Shown in pieces: positions 1 through 7,600 of a DNA stretch of 64,000 bases. Position 1 is the first letter of the stretch. The number at the start of each line of letters is the position of its first letter. The stretch comes from Glaciecola sp. (GTDB lineage Bacteria; Pseudomonadota; Gammaproteobacteria; Enterobacterales; Alteromonadaceae). The stretch is from assembly GCA_029246415.1 (NCBI GenBank), contig JAQWNF010000003.1, positions 119,968-183,967 of the forward strand, in the 5' to 3' direction. The notes beneath the pieces are model-generated. The model saw only the letters and a program-made list of their open reading frames with translations. It was not told the origin of the DNA and searched no databases. The position numbers and the translations under genes were made by a program.

Positions 1-542
1 ATCCGTTGTTGTTCAAGATTTAATGTTTGATACTCAGAACCTTCATAAACGGCTTTAACTCGCTCAAATAAGGCTTTGTTTTGCGAAATTTTGCTACTGA
101 ACTCAGAAAGTTTAGGGCTTAGTTCCCGTTGGATAGCCCGAAACTCAGGGCTGGACATGTTCGATGACCAAATACCCCAATACGTAAATACATTGTCTAG
201 CGCTTTACCAGCACGTTCCATTGCAGCAAATGTGTTGTCAAAATTAGGCTTGGCTGGATTAGTCGCAATCGCATCAATTTCATCGAGTTGTAATACCATA
301 CCTTGTTCTACGGCGGACTTTAATCCAGATAGGTCCATTTTATCAAAAGCAGGTACGCCTTCATAAGGACCTTGGAAGTCTTGCATTAAAATCTTACTAG
401 ACGCTGCTGTATCAGTGTTTGTCACACTTATTACGGTATCAGTAGAAGGTGTTGTGGTAGTGGTGGTGTCTGGTTTATCTGTACAGCCTGATAAACCGAT
501 CACTACCGCTGCGGTAAGTACAGAAAGTAACGGTTTGTTCAT
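1..542 (-). CDS. M3-family metallopeptidase (Dcp/oligopeptidase-like) lipoprotein, N-terminal part only
   Basis: The gene runs off the left edge, so only about 180 N-terminal codons are present and the HEXXH zinc site is not visible. The protein begins MNKPLLSVLT and has a lipoprotein signal ending in the lipobox LSGC at Cys20, followed by a Thr-rich linker, so it is probably anchored in the envelope. The next part (YEGVPAFDKM, NFDNTFAAMERAG, LFERVKAVYE) matches the helical N-terminal region of M3 peptidyl-dipeptidases, which cleave short peptides. The start at 542 is set by the signal peptide. The family call is fairly sure; the exact specificity (dipeptidase or oligopeptidase) is not. Confidence 0.75.
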   Translation of the reverse strand, partial: MNKPLLSVLTAAVVIGLSGCTDKPDTTTTTTPSTDTVISVTNTDTAASSKILMQDFQGPYEGVPAFDKMDLSGLKSAVEQGMVLQLDEIDAIATNPAKPNFDNTFAAMERAGKALDNVFTYWGIWSSNMSSPEFRAIQRELSPKLSEFSSKISQNKALFERVKAVYEGSEYQTLNLEQQR

Positions 543-624
543 ATTTGTTTTCCATCGTTAATATTATTGTTTTTACGATGCATACAATATGAAAAACCGC
601 GCTTCTTTGCAAATGTTTACGATA

Positions 625-638
625 ATTGCTTAAGCAAT
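625..638. repeat. 14-bp perfect palindrome in the purU/peptidase gap
   Basis: ATTGCTTAAGCAAT lies between the purU stop and the start of the peptidase gene (start codon at 540-542). Its position about 85 bp upstream of the peptidase start fits an operator or part of a purU 3' hairpin. No T-tract follows, so a terminator role is weak. Confidence 0.3.
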
Positions 639-653
639 GATTTAAGAAAATAT

Positions 654-1508
654 TTAAGCAAACACGATGGTTTTGTTTTTGTCGATCATGACGCGATCTT
701 CTAGGTGATAACGCAATCCGTTGGCGAGGGCTGTTTTTTCACAATCGCGACCTTTTCGAACCATATCTTGGGCGGCATCTGAATGCGAAATTCGCATGAC
801 TTGTTGCTCAATAATCGGTCCCTCATCCAAATCAGAAGTAACATAATGACAGGTTGCACCGATTAATTTCACGCCACGATCATAAGCCTGTTGATAAGGC
901 TTTGCGCCTGCAAATGATGGTAAGAAACTATGATGAATGTTGATGGCACTGCCATGCCATTTTTCACACATGCTGTGAGGTAAAATTTGCATGAAACGAG
1001 CTAATACCACTGTATCGATATTATAAGTAGCAAGCGTATCTTCGATTTGTGCAAAAGCGCTAGCTTTATCCTGATTTTTGAAATCTGCAAATACGAATGG
1101 GACTTTATACCACGCAGCAATATCTGCAATTTGTTGATGATTAGCGATGATACATGGGATGTCACAGTTAAGTTCACCTGTATGCCAACGATGCAGAATA
1201 TCGGCTAAACAATGAGTTTCATGGCTAGCTAAAAGCGCGACTTTGGGCAGACTAGCTGGATCGGATATTTTCCATTCCATGTTAAATTTATTGGCAATGG
1301 GAGTAAATGCAGCTTCAAACGTTGCCATGTCAAGGTCGACTGAATCGGCTTGAATTTCATGGCGCATAAAAAAGCGCTTAGTTGTTAAATCGGTATGGTG
1401 ATTCGCTTCTAAAATGGTTGCACCGTATTGGGCTAAAAATTGGGAAACTTGAGCGACAAGTCCAACTTGGTCAGGACATTGAATGGTGAGTCGAAAAGAA
1501 TGCTGCAT
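654..1508 (-). CDS. purU: Formyltetrahydrofolate deformylase PurU
   Basis: PurU hydrolyses 10-formyl-THF to formate and THF, supplying formate for PurT-dependent purine synthesis and balancing one-carbon pools. An N-terminal ACT domain (about residues 1-80, RLTIQCPDQVGLVAQVSQFL) is followed by a formyltransferase fold. The catalytic block reads INIHHSFLPSFAGAKPYQQA, then GATCHYVTSDLDEGPIIEQ, which contains the Asn/His/Asp set of the family. The start at 1508 (MQHSFRLT) gives the usual length of 284 residues; an upstream in-frame start at 1529 would add seven residues not seen in the family. It stands alone, downstream of an unrelated decayed gene. Confidence 0.95.
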   Translation of the reverse strand: MQHSFRLTIQCPDQVGLVAQVSQFLAQYGATILEANHHTDLTTKRFFMRHEIQADSVDLDMATFEAAFTPIANKFNMEWKISDPASLPKVALLASHETHCLADILHRWHTGELNCDIPCIIANHQQIADIAAWYKVPFVFADFKNQDKASAFAQIEDTLATYNIDTVVLARFMQILPHSMCEKWHGSAINIHHSFLPSFAGAKPYQQAYDRGVKLIGATCHYVTSDLDEGPIIEQQVMRISHSDAAQDMVRKGRDCEKTALANGLRYHLEDRVMIDKNKTIVFA

Positions 1509-1729
1509 GTAAAAATTCCAATAAAACAATTTTCTAAATAAATATTATTTCCTATGTTAGCACGGTTAACTCGGTTTGGTTATCGTCAATGTAGGACAAA
1601 ATCTCCCTTATGATATTCATGACCTGTTAATAGGTCTCGAAATTCATAGGGGATATAAATCTTTGTATGTACGGTCTCTTAAATTAAGATCTCACTACCC
1701 ATTTAAGTAGTCATTCGTAAGCTTAAGCC

Positions 1730-2066
1730 TCAGTTAGCACAAGGATAAATTTGACGCTTGATATATTGCACACCCGTTGTTCCTGAAACGGATTCATACA
1801 AAGCAAACGTATTAAATGTGCAGGAAATATTAGGCTGATATAAAGGTATGCTAGGTTCTTTCACTTTTCGTTGCAGAGTGACATGTGGATGATGTGTAAG
1901 TAAGATGGTGTGGACGATGTTTATCTACAGCGCCTAAAAAACACAGCGTTATGTGGAAATTACTAACTGCAACATTCTTACTTTGTGACAATATTGCTTT
2001 GTCTCGATAATTGCTGATTTGTTCGAGTGTTGTCGGGGCAAACGTTAAACCAATGAACAACCTCAT
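1730..2066 (-). pseudogene. Decayed LigT/ThpR 2'-5' RNA ligase-like 2H phosphoesterase
   Basis: The first frame starts MRLFIGLTFAP at 2066 and carries the first HxT motif in NFHITLCFLGAV, as in RNA 2',3'-cyclic phosphodiesterases. The frame then shifts near 1905. A second frame continues with HHPHVTLQRKVKEPSIPLYQ, the second HxT motif and C-terminal strand, to a stop at 1730-1732. Only about 110-120 codons remain, against about 175-190 in intact family members, and the segment between the two motifs is missing. The gene was therefore lost by an internal deletion that also shifted the frame. An intact paralogue elsewhere cannot be excluded. Confidence 0.75.
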
Positions 2067-2166
2067 AAATAGCTCCAGCTCAAAAAATAAGTGTAAATAG
2101 CTTCAAATATAAATGTAAATGACAAATATATTTACTTACCTCTACTAATGTCGTATAAAAATTAAC

Positions 2167-2185
2167 CGCTTATTAAGCGTACAAT
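2167..2185 (+). promoter_or_regulatory. Dyad abutting a candidate -10 upstream of phaB
   Basis: A 13-bp dyad, CGCTTA-T-TAAGCG (2167-2179), is followed directly by TACAAT (2180-2185), a fair -10 box about 90 bp upstream of the phaB start. No convincing -35 is visible. An operator overlapping the promoter is inferred only from position. Confidence 0.3.
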
Positions 2186-2274
2186 AGTACTTACGAACTA
2201 TGTATATCAAATCTTACACCTTGATGATGTCATTTTTCGTCATCATTATTTCAGTTGAGTTAAGGAGAGTTCAA

Positions 2275-2997
2275 ATGGCACGAGTTGCTTTAGTTACAGG
2301 TGGTACACGCGGAATTGGTGAGGCGATTTGCCTTAAATTAAACGAATTAGGTTATACAGTAGTAGCAAACTACGGTGGTAATGACCAAGCAGCTCAAGAA
2401 TTTACAGAGCGCACTGGCATTGCGGCAATGAAATTCGATGTATCAGATTTTGATACAACTAACGCTGCAATCAAACAAATTGAAAATGACTATGGTCCAG
2501 TTGAGATTTTAGTCAACAACGCAGGTATTACGCGTGATGGCACTATGCACCGTATGTCTTTCGAACAATGGGATGCGGTTATTCAAACTAACCTTGCGTC
2601 TTGTTTCAATACTTGCCGAGCAGTTATCGAAGGTATGCGTGAGCGTAGCTTTGGACGTATTGTTAATGTCGGTTCAGTTAATGGTCAAGCAGGTCAATAT
2701 GGTCAGGTAAACTATGCCGCTGCAAAATCCGGGATTCATGGTTTTACAAAAGCTTTGGCCTTAGAAGGGGCTGCAAAAGGGATTACTGTTAATGCGATTG
2801 CACCGGGTTATGTTGACACTGATATGGTACGAGCAGTACCTGAAGATGTCTTAACCAAAATCATCCGCACTATCCCAGTTGGCCGTCTTGGTCGTCCAGA
2901 AGATATTGCAAACAGTGTGGCATTCTTGGTTGATGATGAGTCAGGCTTTATTACTGGTTCGACATTGTCAATCAATGGCGGTCAACACATGTATTAG
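2275..2997 (+). CDS. phaB: Acetoacetyl-CoA reductase PhaB (NADPH-dependent)
   Basis: PhaB reduces acetoacetyl-CoA to (R)-3-hydroxybutyryl-CoA, the monomer used by PHA synthase. The 240-residue protein is a classical short-chain dehydrogenase. It has TGGTRGIG nucleotide binding near the N-terminus, NNAGITRDGTM, a catalytic Ser in NVGSVNGQAG, YAAAK (Tyr/Lys), and a C-terminal TGSTLSINGGQHMY typical of PhaB. The start at 2275 follows AAGGAGAG; an in-frame ATG at 2200 would add an unrelated hydrophobic leader. It is separated from the other pha genes by the opposite-strand transglycosylase. FabG is the main alternative, but the C-terminus and context favour PhaB. Confidence 0.9.
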   Translation: MARVALVTGGTRGIGEAICLKLNELGYTVVANYGGNDQAAQEFTERTGIAAMKFDVSDFDTTNAAIKQIENDYGPVEILVNNAGITRDGTMHRMSFEQWDAVIQTNLASCFNTCRAVIEGMRERSFGRIVNVGSVNGQAGQYGQVNYAAAKSGIHGFTKALALEGAAKGITVNAIAPGYVDTDMVRAVPEDVLTKIIRTIPVGRLGRPEDIANSVAFLVDDESGFITGSTLSINGGQHMY

Positions 2998-3011
2998 ATT
3001 AAATGATTAAA

Positions 3012-3059
3012 TGGGGTCAGAGCCAAATTAATTATTAGATTAATTTGGCTCTGACCCCA
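3012..3059. repeat. REP-like 21-bp perfect inverted repeat between convergent genes
   Basis: Two perfectly complementary 21-base arms (3012-3032 and 3039-3059) flank the loop TATTAG. The arm begins TGGGGTCAGAGCC and ends in an AT-rich stretch. The element lies 14 bp after the phaB stop and 6 bp before the stop of the convergent transglycosylase gene. A shorter relative with the same TGGGGTC head is at 12464-12478. It resembles dispersed extragenic palindromes; here it could also end transcription from both sides, although neither side has a U-tract. Confidence 0.8.
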
Positions 3060-3065
3060 CTTATC

Positions 3066-4262
3066 TCAAGCACCATTCAGCTCCGCTGCTTTTTTAAATA
3101 CTTCAGGGTGAGCAAATCCATCCGCAATCATCTCGTTATCTAACTGAAATGCCCTTATTGCTGCACGTGTGCCCGATCCTATAATCCCATCAATGCCACT
3201 GATAGCATATCCAAGCTGCTGTAAATGACGCTGCAAGGTTTTGGCTTGTTCGCGCAAGATAGGTTGGCTCTCTGGAAATGGCGTAACTAATCCCGGCGCA
3301 TCATTGATTTGTTCTGCGAGTTTGCCTACTGCAATGGCATAGGATTGTGAGTTATTCCAGCGCATGATGATATTGAAGTTACGATAAGCTAAAAAAATTG
3401 GACCATTATGCCCAGACGGAACGACAACCGAGGCTAGGTAATCAATATCTGGTAAAGCATGCCCATAAATCGTCGTCACACCCTGAGCGCGCCAAAACGA
3501 CAACGGCTTTTTGATTTTACGATCAGCTAATGCATAGTCAAAATTATCTGGTAAGGCAATTTCACGACCCCATCTAAATCCAGGCTCCCAGCCTAATTGA
3601 TGTAAAAAATTCGCAGCAGATGCCAGTGCATCTTGTTCTGAATTAAATAAATCAATCGAGCCATCGCCATCGCCATCAACCGCATATTGGGCATAAGTAG
3701 TAGGCATAAATTGGGTATGCCCCATCGCTCCAGCCCACGAACCTTTCATTGTCGACACATCCAAAGATTGGGTCTGGATGATATCCAATACTATTAATAG
3801 CTCTTTGGAGAAAAATGTTTTGCGGCGAGGCTCGCACGCTAAAGTCGCTAAGGCATCTATGGTTGGGATTTTACCTTTGTAATTACCAAAGTTAGTTTCC
3901 AAGCCCCAAAACGACATCAAATATTGTCCAGGAACGCCATATTTATCGGTTAAGGTACGTAAAAAATCTTTATGTTTTGCGAATTTTTTTTGTCCGGTGC
4001 TGATGCGCCAATCATTGACACGCTTAGTGTAATAGTCAGCGAAGGTGGCTAAAAACTCAGGTTGATTACGGTCCAGTTTGACGACTTGAGCGCGCTGTTT
4101 AGCCGTTTTCAAGGTGATATCTAGTGTTTTTTGCGTGATGCCTTGGTCTAAGGCTTGTTGTGATAAGGATGCAATGCACTGGGAAAAATCAGTTTGCGCA
4201 TGAGTAACAAAACTTATGCTTAAGGTAGTAGCGAGTGCTAATAGACTGTGGGAAAACTTCAT
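3066..4262 (-). CDS. Lytic murein transglycosylase (MltB/SLT_2 type) with peptidoglycan-binding domain
   Basis: This periplasmic enzyme cleaves the MurNAc-GlcNAc bond, leaving 1,6-anhydro ends. A Sec signal (MKFSHSLLALATTLSISF...HAQ) is followed by the SLT_2 catalytic domain with Glu122 in GLETNFGNYKGK, GSWAGAMGHTQFMP, and DGDGDGSIDLFN. A C-terminal PG_binding_1 domain covers about residues 335-395 (LQQLGYAISGIDGIIGSGTR). The start at 4262 is chosen for the signal peptide; 398 residues is normal. It has no lipobox, unlike E. coli MltB. It follows phaZ by 64 bp on the same strand, but functional linkage to PHB is not implied. Confidence 0.92.
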   Translation of the reverse strand: MKFSHSLLALATTLSISFVTHAQTDFSQCIASLSQQALDQGITQKTLDITLKTAKQRAQVVKLDRNQPEFLATFADYYTKRVNDWRISTGQKKFAKHKDFLRTLTDKYGVPGQYLMSFWGLETNFGNYKGKIPTIDALATLACEPRRKTFFSKELLIVLDIIQTQSLDVSTMKGSWAGAMGHTQFMPTTYAQYAVDGDGDGSIDLFNSEQDALASAANFLHQLGWEPGFRWGREIALPDNFDYALADRKIKKPLSFWRAQGVTTIYGHALPDIDYLASVVVPSGHNGPIFLAYRNFNIIMRWNNSQSYAIAVGKLAEQINDAPGLVTPFPESQPILREQAKTLQRHLQQLGYAISGIDGIIGSGTRAAIRAFQLDNEMIADGFAHPEVFKKAAELNGA

Positions 4263-4326
4263 GCTCGATCTCATTCCATTAAAGAGCCTTAATAGTACGA
4301 GATTTTGCATGAAGTTTCACATAGAT

Positions 4327-5553
4327 TTATGAATTATCGTATTTATGAATAAACTCGGTAACTAATGGACGAATGTGCATACGGAATTTCGACCCACTAA
4401 ATATACCATAGTGTCCAGCGCCTTGTTGAACATGGTGTTTACGCATGTTTTTTGGGATTTTTTGACAAATATCTTGAGCGGCTTCAGTTTGCTTTAAGCC
4501 ACAGATATCATCATCCGCACCTTCAACGGTAAGTAACGCGGTATTATCAATGGCATTAAAGTCAACCGGTTTACCTTGGTAGGTAATAGTACCGTTTGCT
4601 AACTCATTGTTTTTGAAAATCCGTTCTATGGTTTCCAAATAAAACTCTGCTGGGATATCTAACACGGCCATATACTCATCGTAAAAGGCACGAAAACGAT
4701 CGGTATCTTCGGTCTCACCCATCAGCATGTTTTGGAAAAAATTCATGTATTTTTTGTTGTGAGTTTCTTGGTTCATGGAAATAAACCCACCCAACTGCAT
4801 AAATCCTGGATAGACTTTACGACCTTCACCCGGATATCCATGTGGGACATTCATAATCGCCACATTGGTAAACCAACTCATTGGTCTTTCTTGAGCAAAA
4901 TCGTTTACTCGCGTTGGATTTTTTGTCGGATCAATCGGACCCGCCATTAGCGTTAGTGACGTTGGTGTCGCTTTATCTTTATTTTGTGCCATAACAGCTG
5001 TGGCAATTAATGCTTGGACTGTTGGTTGACAAATCGCAATTAAATGCGTGTCCTCGCCTAAAAACTGCATGAATTCAATTAGGTATGACACGTAACAGTC
5101 GAAAGAAAAAGGCCCTTCAGATAATGGTACTTCACGCGCGTCAGCCCAATCCGTGATGTAGACTTCATGGTCGGGTAATAAGGCTTCAACTGTGCCTTTT
5201 AATAACGTTGCGAAATGACCTGAAAGCGGAGCAACTAATAACACTTTATGGGTATCAGTTTTGCCCATACGTTTAAAATGAATTAAATCACAAAACGGTT
5301 TGGCTAAAGCAATTTCTTCGCGAACTAAAAATACCTTGTCTTCAATTTCAACTTCATCGATATTAAAACCCACCTTATCGTAACGGCGTGTTAAGCGCAT
5401 AGCAGTTTCTAACGAGGCTTTAGTCAGTTTTCCAGGCCATGTTTTACCAAATAGGTTGGCTGGATGACTGGTCAAATCGTTCATAAGGCTTAAGCCTTCA
5501 TGCATGATCTGCGCGGACCGAGATAGATATTCATATGCTTGATAATGGCTCAT
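4327..5553 (-). CDS. phaZ: Intracellular polyhydroxybutyrate depolymerase PhaZ
   Basis: PhaZ degrades native intracellular PHB granules to hydroxybutyrate oligomers. The 408-residue alpha/beta hydrolase carries Cys175 in LIAICQPTVQALIATA. This Cys-type nucleophile elbow is characteristic of the intracellular PhaZ family rather than secreted Ser depolymerases. The likely acid is in LLTVEGADDDICG and the His in QQGAGHYGIFSG. The start at 5553 has GAGG upstream; an in-frame extension to 5589 lacks support. It lies downstream of two phasin genes and phaR on the same strand, consistent with one granule-metabolism unit. Confidence 0.92.
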   Translation of the reverse strand: MSHYQAYEYLSRSAQIMHEGLSLMNDLTSHPANLFGKTWPGKLTKASLETAMRLTRRYDKVGFNIDEVEIEDKVFLVREEIALAKPFCDLIHFKRMGKTDTHKVLLVAPLSGHFATLLKGTVEALLPDHEVYITDWADAREVPLSEGPFSFDCYVSYLIEFMQFLGEDTHLIAICQPTVQALIATAVMAQNKDKATPTSLTLMAGPIDPTKNPTRVNDFAQERPMSWFTNVAIMNVPHGYPGEGRKVYPGFMQLGGFISMNQETHNKKYMNFFQNMLMGETEDTDRFRAFYDEYMAVLDIPAEFYLETIERIFKNNELANGTITYQGKPVDFNAIDNTALLTVEGADDDICGLKQTEAAQDICQKIPKNMRKHHVQQGAGHYGIFSGSKFRMHIRPLVTEFIHKYDNS

Positions 5554-5670
5554 GCAGTATCCTCTGTGTAAAAGGTAAAAACGTATCAATTAGATACAAA
5601 AAAACACTCCGATGCAACACTATAATTAGTTAGCAACGAAGTGTTTGGTCTTTCTTTTAGGCGCTGCTAA

Positions 5671-6030
5671 TTACTTAGGCATCGCCGCAGTAGCAGCTGT
5701 TGCTACCTTGCTACCAAGCTCTTCAGATGCTTCTTTAACAAGTTCAGTTGCTTTCTTTTGAGCTGCAGTAATAACTTCATAAGATTCTTTAGCTGCGTCA
5801 GTTACAGTTTCCTGTAAACCTTCGATGTAGGCTTTTTGCGTTTCCGCTAAAGACATGACATCTTTTTGCTTGCTAGCAGTCTCTACAAAAGACATACCGT
5901 CGTTTAATAAGCTAGAGAACAATGCGTTTTGCTTTTCAGCGATGTCTTGTAAAGTAGACATGTTTAACGTTGCAAGTTCAGTTACTGGCTTCATAGATTC
6001 TTTAAGTTGATCGTTTAATTGTTCAAACAT
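5671..6030 (-). CDS. phaP: Phasin family protein (short)
   Basis: A 119-residue, almost entirely helical amphipathic protein (MFEQLNDQLKESMKPVTELA, then AEKQNALFSSLLNDGMSFVE) with an Ala/Lys-rich end. It fits the phasin family, which coats PHA granules and controls their size and number. CGGAG precedes the start by a normal spacing. It starts 48 bp after the stop of the larger phasin and shares the same N-terminal pattern (FxEQ..K..PV..L..LN...L), so the two look like diverged tandem duplicates. Most likely it is co-transcribed with its upstream neighbour. Confidence 0.88.
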   Translation of the reverse strand: MFEQLNDQLKESMKPVTELATLNMSTLQDIAEKQNALFSSLLNDGMSFVETASKQKDVMSLAETQKAYIEGLQETVTDAAKESYEVITAAQKKATELVKEASEELGSKVATAATAAMPK

Positions 6031-6078
6031 GATGTTACTCCGTGTAGTTAAATATAAAGTTAAAAATTTAAATAATGA

Positions 6079-6753
6079 TTACAATTTTTTCGCTTCAGCA
6101 TTGGCTGGAGTCGAAGATACGGTTGTCGCTGCTGGTGTGGCAACGGGTTTTGCTTCAGCTTTTACTGCAGGCTTAGCAATTGGCTTCGCTACAGGTTTGC
6201 TTTCCGCTTGTACAGCTGGTTTTGCTGCCGGCTTGCTGGCTGCTTTTACTGCTGGTCTCGCTGCCGGCTTGCTGGCTGCTTTTACTGCTGGTTTCGCTTT
6301 GGCCGCTGGTTTAGCAACTGGTTTTGCGGCAGCTTTTTTACTAGCAGGCTTTTCTGCTGTCTTAGGAGCTGTCGCTTCAGGCTTAGATGGCGCAACTGCG
6401 TCTGCAGCTGTTTTAAAGGCTGATGGAACATTAGCAGCACTGTCATCTAAGCTTGTTTTTAATAAGTCTGTGTATTCTTCGCGAATTTCATTCATCGCGC
6501 CGTACGTATCTTTTGAAGCATGAGCAATGCGGTCTTTTAATGCTTCAGCATACGAAGTTTGTGCGGCGATAACGCCTTTCACTTCGGTTTGCACACTCAT
6601 ACTTTCAACGTACTTTAGGCTATCAGCCATAAAACCTGTAAAAAATTCTGTTTGCATTTGCGACAACGCTTCCAATCTCTTCGCGTTTAATGCAACAAGT
6701 GAACTTACCGGCTGAGACGATTTTTTAACTTGCTCTGAAAATTTACCAAACAT
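6079..6753 (-). CDS. Phasin with long Ala/Lys/Pro repeat tail (PhaF-like)
   Basis: Residues 1 to about 110 form a phasin domain (MFGKFSEQVKKSSQPVSSLV, MQTEFFTGFMADSLKYVESM). About residues 120-210 are a basic low-complexity tail of repeated KPAAKPAVKA and KPAARPAVKA units. Such AKP tails resemble histone H1 and the DNA-binding C-terminus of Pseudomonas PhaF, which tethers granules to the nucleoid. Nucleoid binding here is inference. The start at 6753 follows GAGGAAAG. The gene has a good sigma-70 promoter (6811-6839) flanked by two inverted TGC-rich motifs that could be PhaR operators. The repeats give a long open frame on the opposite strand that is not a gene. Confidence 0.88.
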   Translation of the reverse strand: MFGKFSEQVKKSSQPVSSLVALNAKRLEALSQMQTEFFTGFMADSLKYVESMSVQTEVKGVIAAQTSYAEALKDRIAHASKDTYGAMNEIREEYTDLLKTSLDDSAANVPSAFKTAADAVAPSKPEATAPKTAEKPASKKAAAKPVAKPAAKAKPAVKAASKPAARPAVKAASKPAAKPAVQAESKPVAKPIAKPAVKAEAKPVATPAATTVSSTPANAEAKKL

Positions 6754-6781
6754 GATTCTTTCCTCAATCACTTTCAATTTA

Positions 6782-6797
6782 ATGCTGCGTTGCAACA
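6782..6797. promoter_or_regulatory. TGC-rich candidate PhaR operator, proximal copy
   Basis: ATGCTGCGTTGCAACA lies 29-44 bp upstream of the phasin start and just downstream of the predicted transcription start. It matches the inverse complement of the distal copy (6848-6863) at 15 of 16 positions. PhaR proteins are known to bind TGC-rich sequences at phasin promoters; binding here is inferred. Confidence 0.5.
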
Positions 6798-6810
6798 TTG
6801 GCTTGATTTA

Positions 6811-6839
6811 ATAATAGTGACTGTTCAAAAAAAGATCAA
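6811..6839 (-). promoter_or_regulatory. Sigma-70 promoter of the larger phasin gene
   Basis: Read on the minus strand: -35 TTGATC (6839-6834), a 17-bp spacer, -10 TATTAT (6816-6811). Transcription would start near 6804, giving a leader of about 50 nt before the phasin ATG at 6753. Confidence 0.6.
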
Positions 6840-6847
6840 GGGTATTT

Positions 6848-6863
6848 TGTTGCATCGCAGCAT
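6848..6863. promoter_or_regulatory. TGC-rich candidate PhaR operator, distal copy
   Basis: TGTTGCATCGCAGCAT is the inverted partner of 6782-6797 with one mismatch. It sits just upstream of the -35 box, so the pair brackets the promoter with centres 66 bp apart, about six helical turns. Confidence 0.5.
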
Positions 6864-6941
6864 AAAAATAGTGATTATTTTTTGTTCGATATATAAAACA
6901 ATGACTTACAAGATGTTGTCCTGCAAAAAAGATGGTCTTAA

Positions 6942-6991
6942 TACGAAGGTATGAAGTGCTTTCTACGAAGTATTTTATTTTTTACGAAGTA
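6942..6991. repeat. Three direct TACGAAG(TA) repeats downstream of phaR
   Basis: TACGAAG occurs at 6942-6948, and TACGAAGTA at 6964-6972 and 6983-6991. The copies are spaced 22 and 19 bp apart, about two helical turns, within the 268-bp phaR-phasin gap. This could be an iterated protein-binding array or a local duplication. No matching copies were noticed elsewhere in the window. Confidence 0.45.
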
Positions 6992-7021
6992 ATGTCTTAC
7001 TTAGAATTGTATGTGGAAGGG

Positions 7022-7444
7022 CTATTTTTTGTCTTTGTTGGGGTTCCAAGCATGCATATTAGTTTCCATCATTTTCGAGAAAATCCCGACAGGCGAGGTA
7101 TCCACCATGTTTTTAACCATACTTTGGACTTTGTCTTGTTGCTCGATAAATTGCACTATGGATTGTTCGAGATACTGACGCACATAAGGCTGCATATCTG
7201 AATCATAAAAGCGGATAAGTTGCTGTAGCAGTTTATCGGTTAATAGAGACTGAGCTTGGTTGGTTTCTGATTCACTGATAATTTGTAGCAAGATTGACTT
7301 GGTGATCACATCGTTAGTTTTAGAATCGACGATTTCAAACTCAGTACGCGCATTGATTAAGGTTTTAATATGGTCAAGATTGATGTATTTACTTTGTGAG
7401 GTATCGTACAAACGACGATTGGGATACTTCTTGATAGTGACCAC
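7022..7444 (-). CDS. phaR: PHA synthesis repressor PhaR
   Basis: PhaR represses phasin genes, and binds PHB itself to release repression once granules form. The N-terminus carries the hallmark TIKKYPNRRLYDTSQSKYI of the PHB_acc_N DNA-binding domain. About residues 60-110 form the PHB accumulation regulatory domain (LLQIISESETNQAQ, LTDKLLQQLIRFYDSDMQPY). The protein is about 140 residues. The start is uncertain: GTG at 7444 places the conserved KKYPNRRLYD near the N-terminus as in the family, and a TTG at 7471 would add nine residues. It is transcribed toward the two phasins and phaZ and is downstream of pntB. Confidence 0.92.
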   Translation of the reverse strand: MVTIKKYPNRRLYDTSQSKYINLDHIKTLINARTEFEIVDSKTNDVITKSILLQIISESETNQAQSLLTDKLLQQLIRFYDSDMQPYVRQYLEQSIVQFIEQQDKVQSMVKNMVDTSPVGIFSKMMETNMHAWNPNKDKK

Positions 7445-7600
7445 GAATAAATTGCCCTTAAATAAAACCAATAATAGATAAAGCAGCCACTGTATAGAAG
7501 TTTATGGTTCCTAGCAACCTGCTCTCGCGCATTTATTCATTATCGGCCGGACTTGTGTCTAGCTGTAATCGAACACGAAGAGCAGGGGCTAGATTCGCCC

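Noticed and set aside
6029..6523. 164-codon plus-strand open frame rich in Ala/Gly
   Set aside because: It is the complement of the Ala/Lys/Pro repeat tail of the larger phasin; the repeats avoid stops on both strands. It has no ribosome-binding site or family resemblance.
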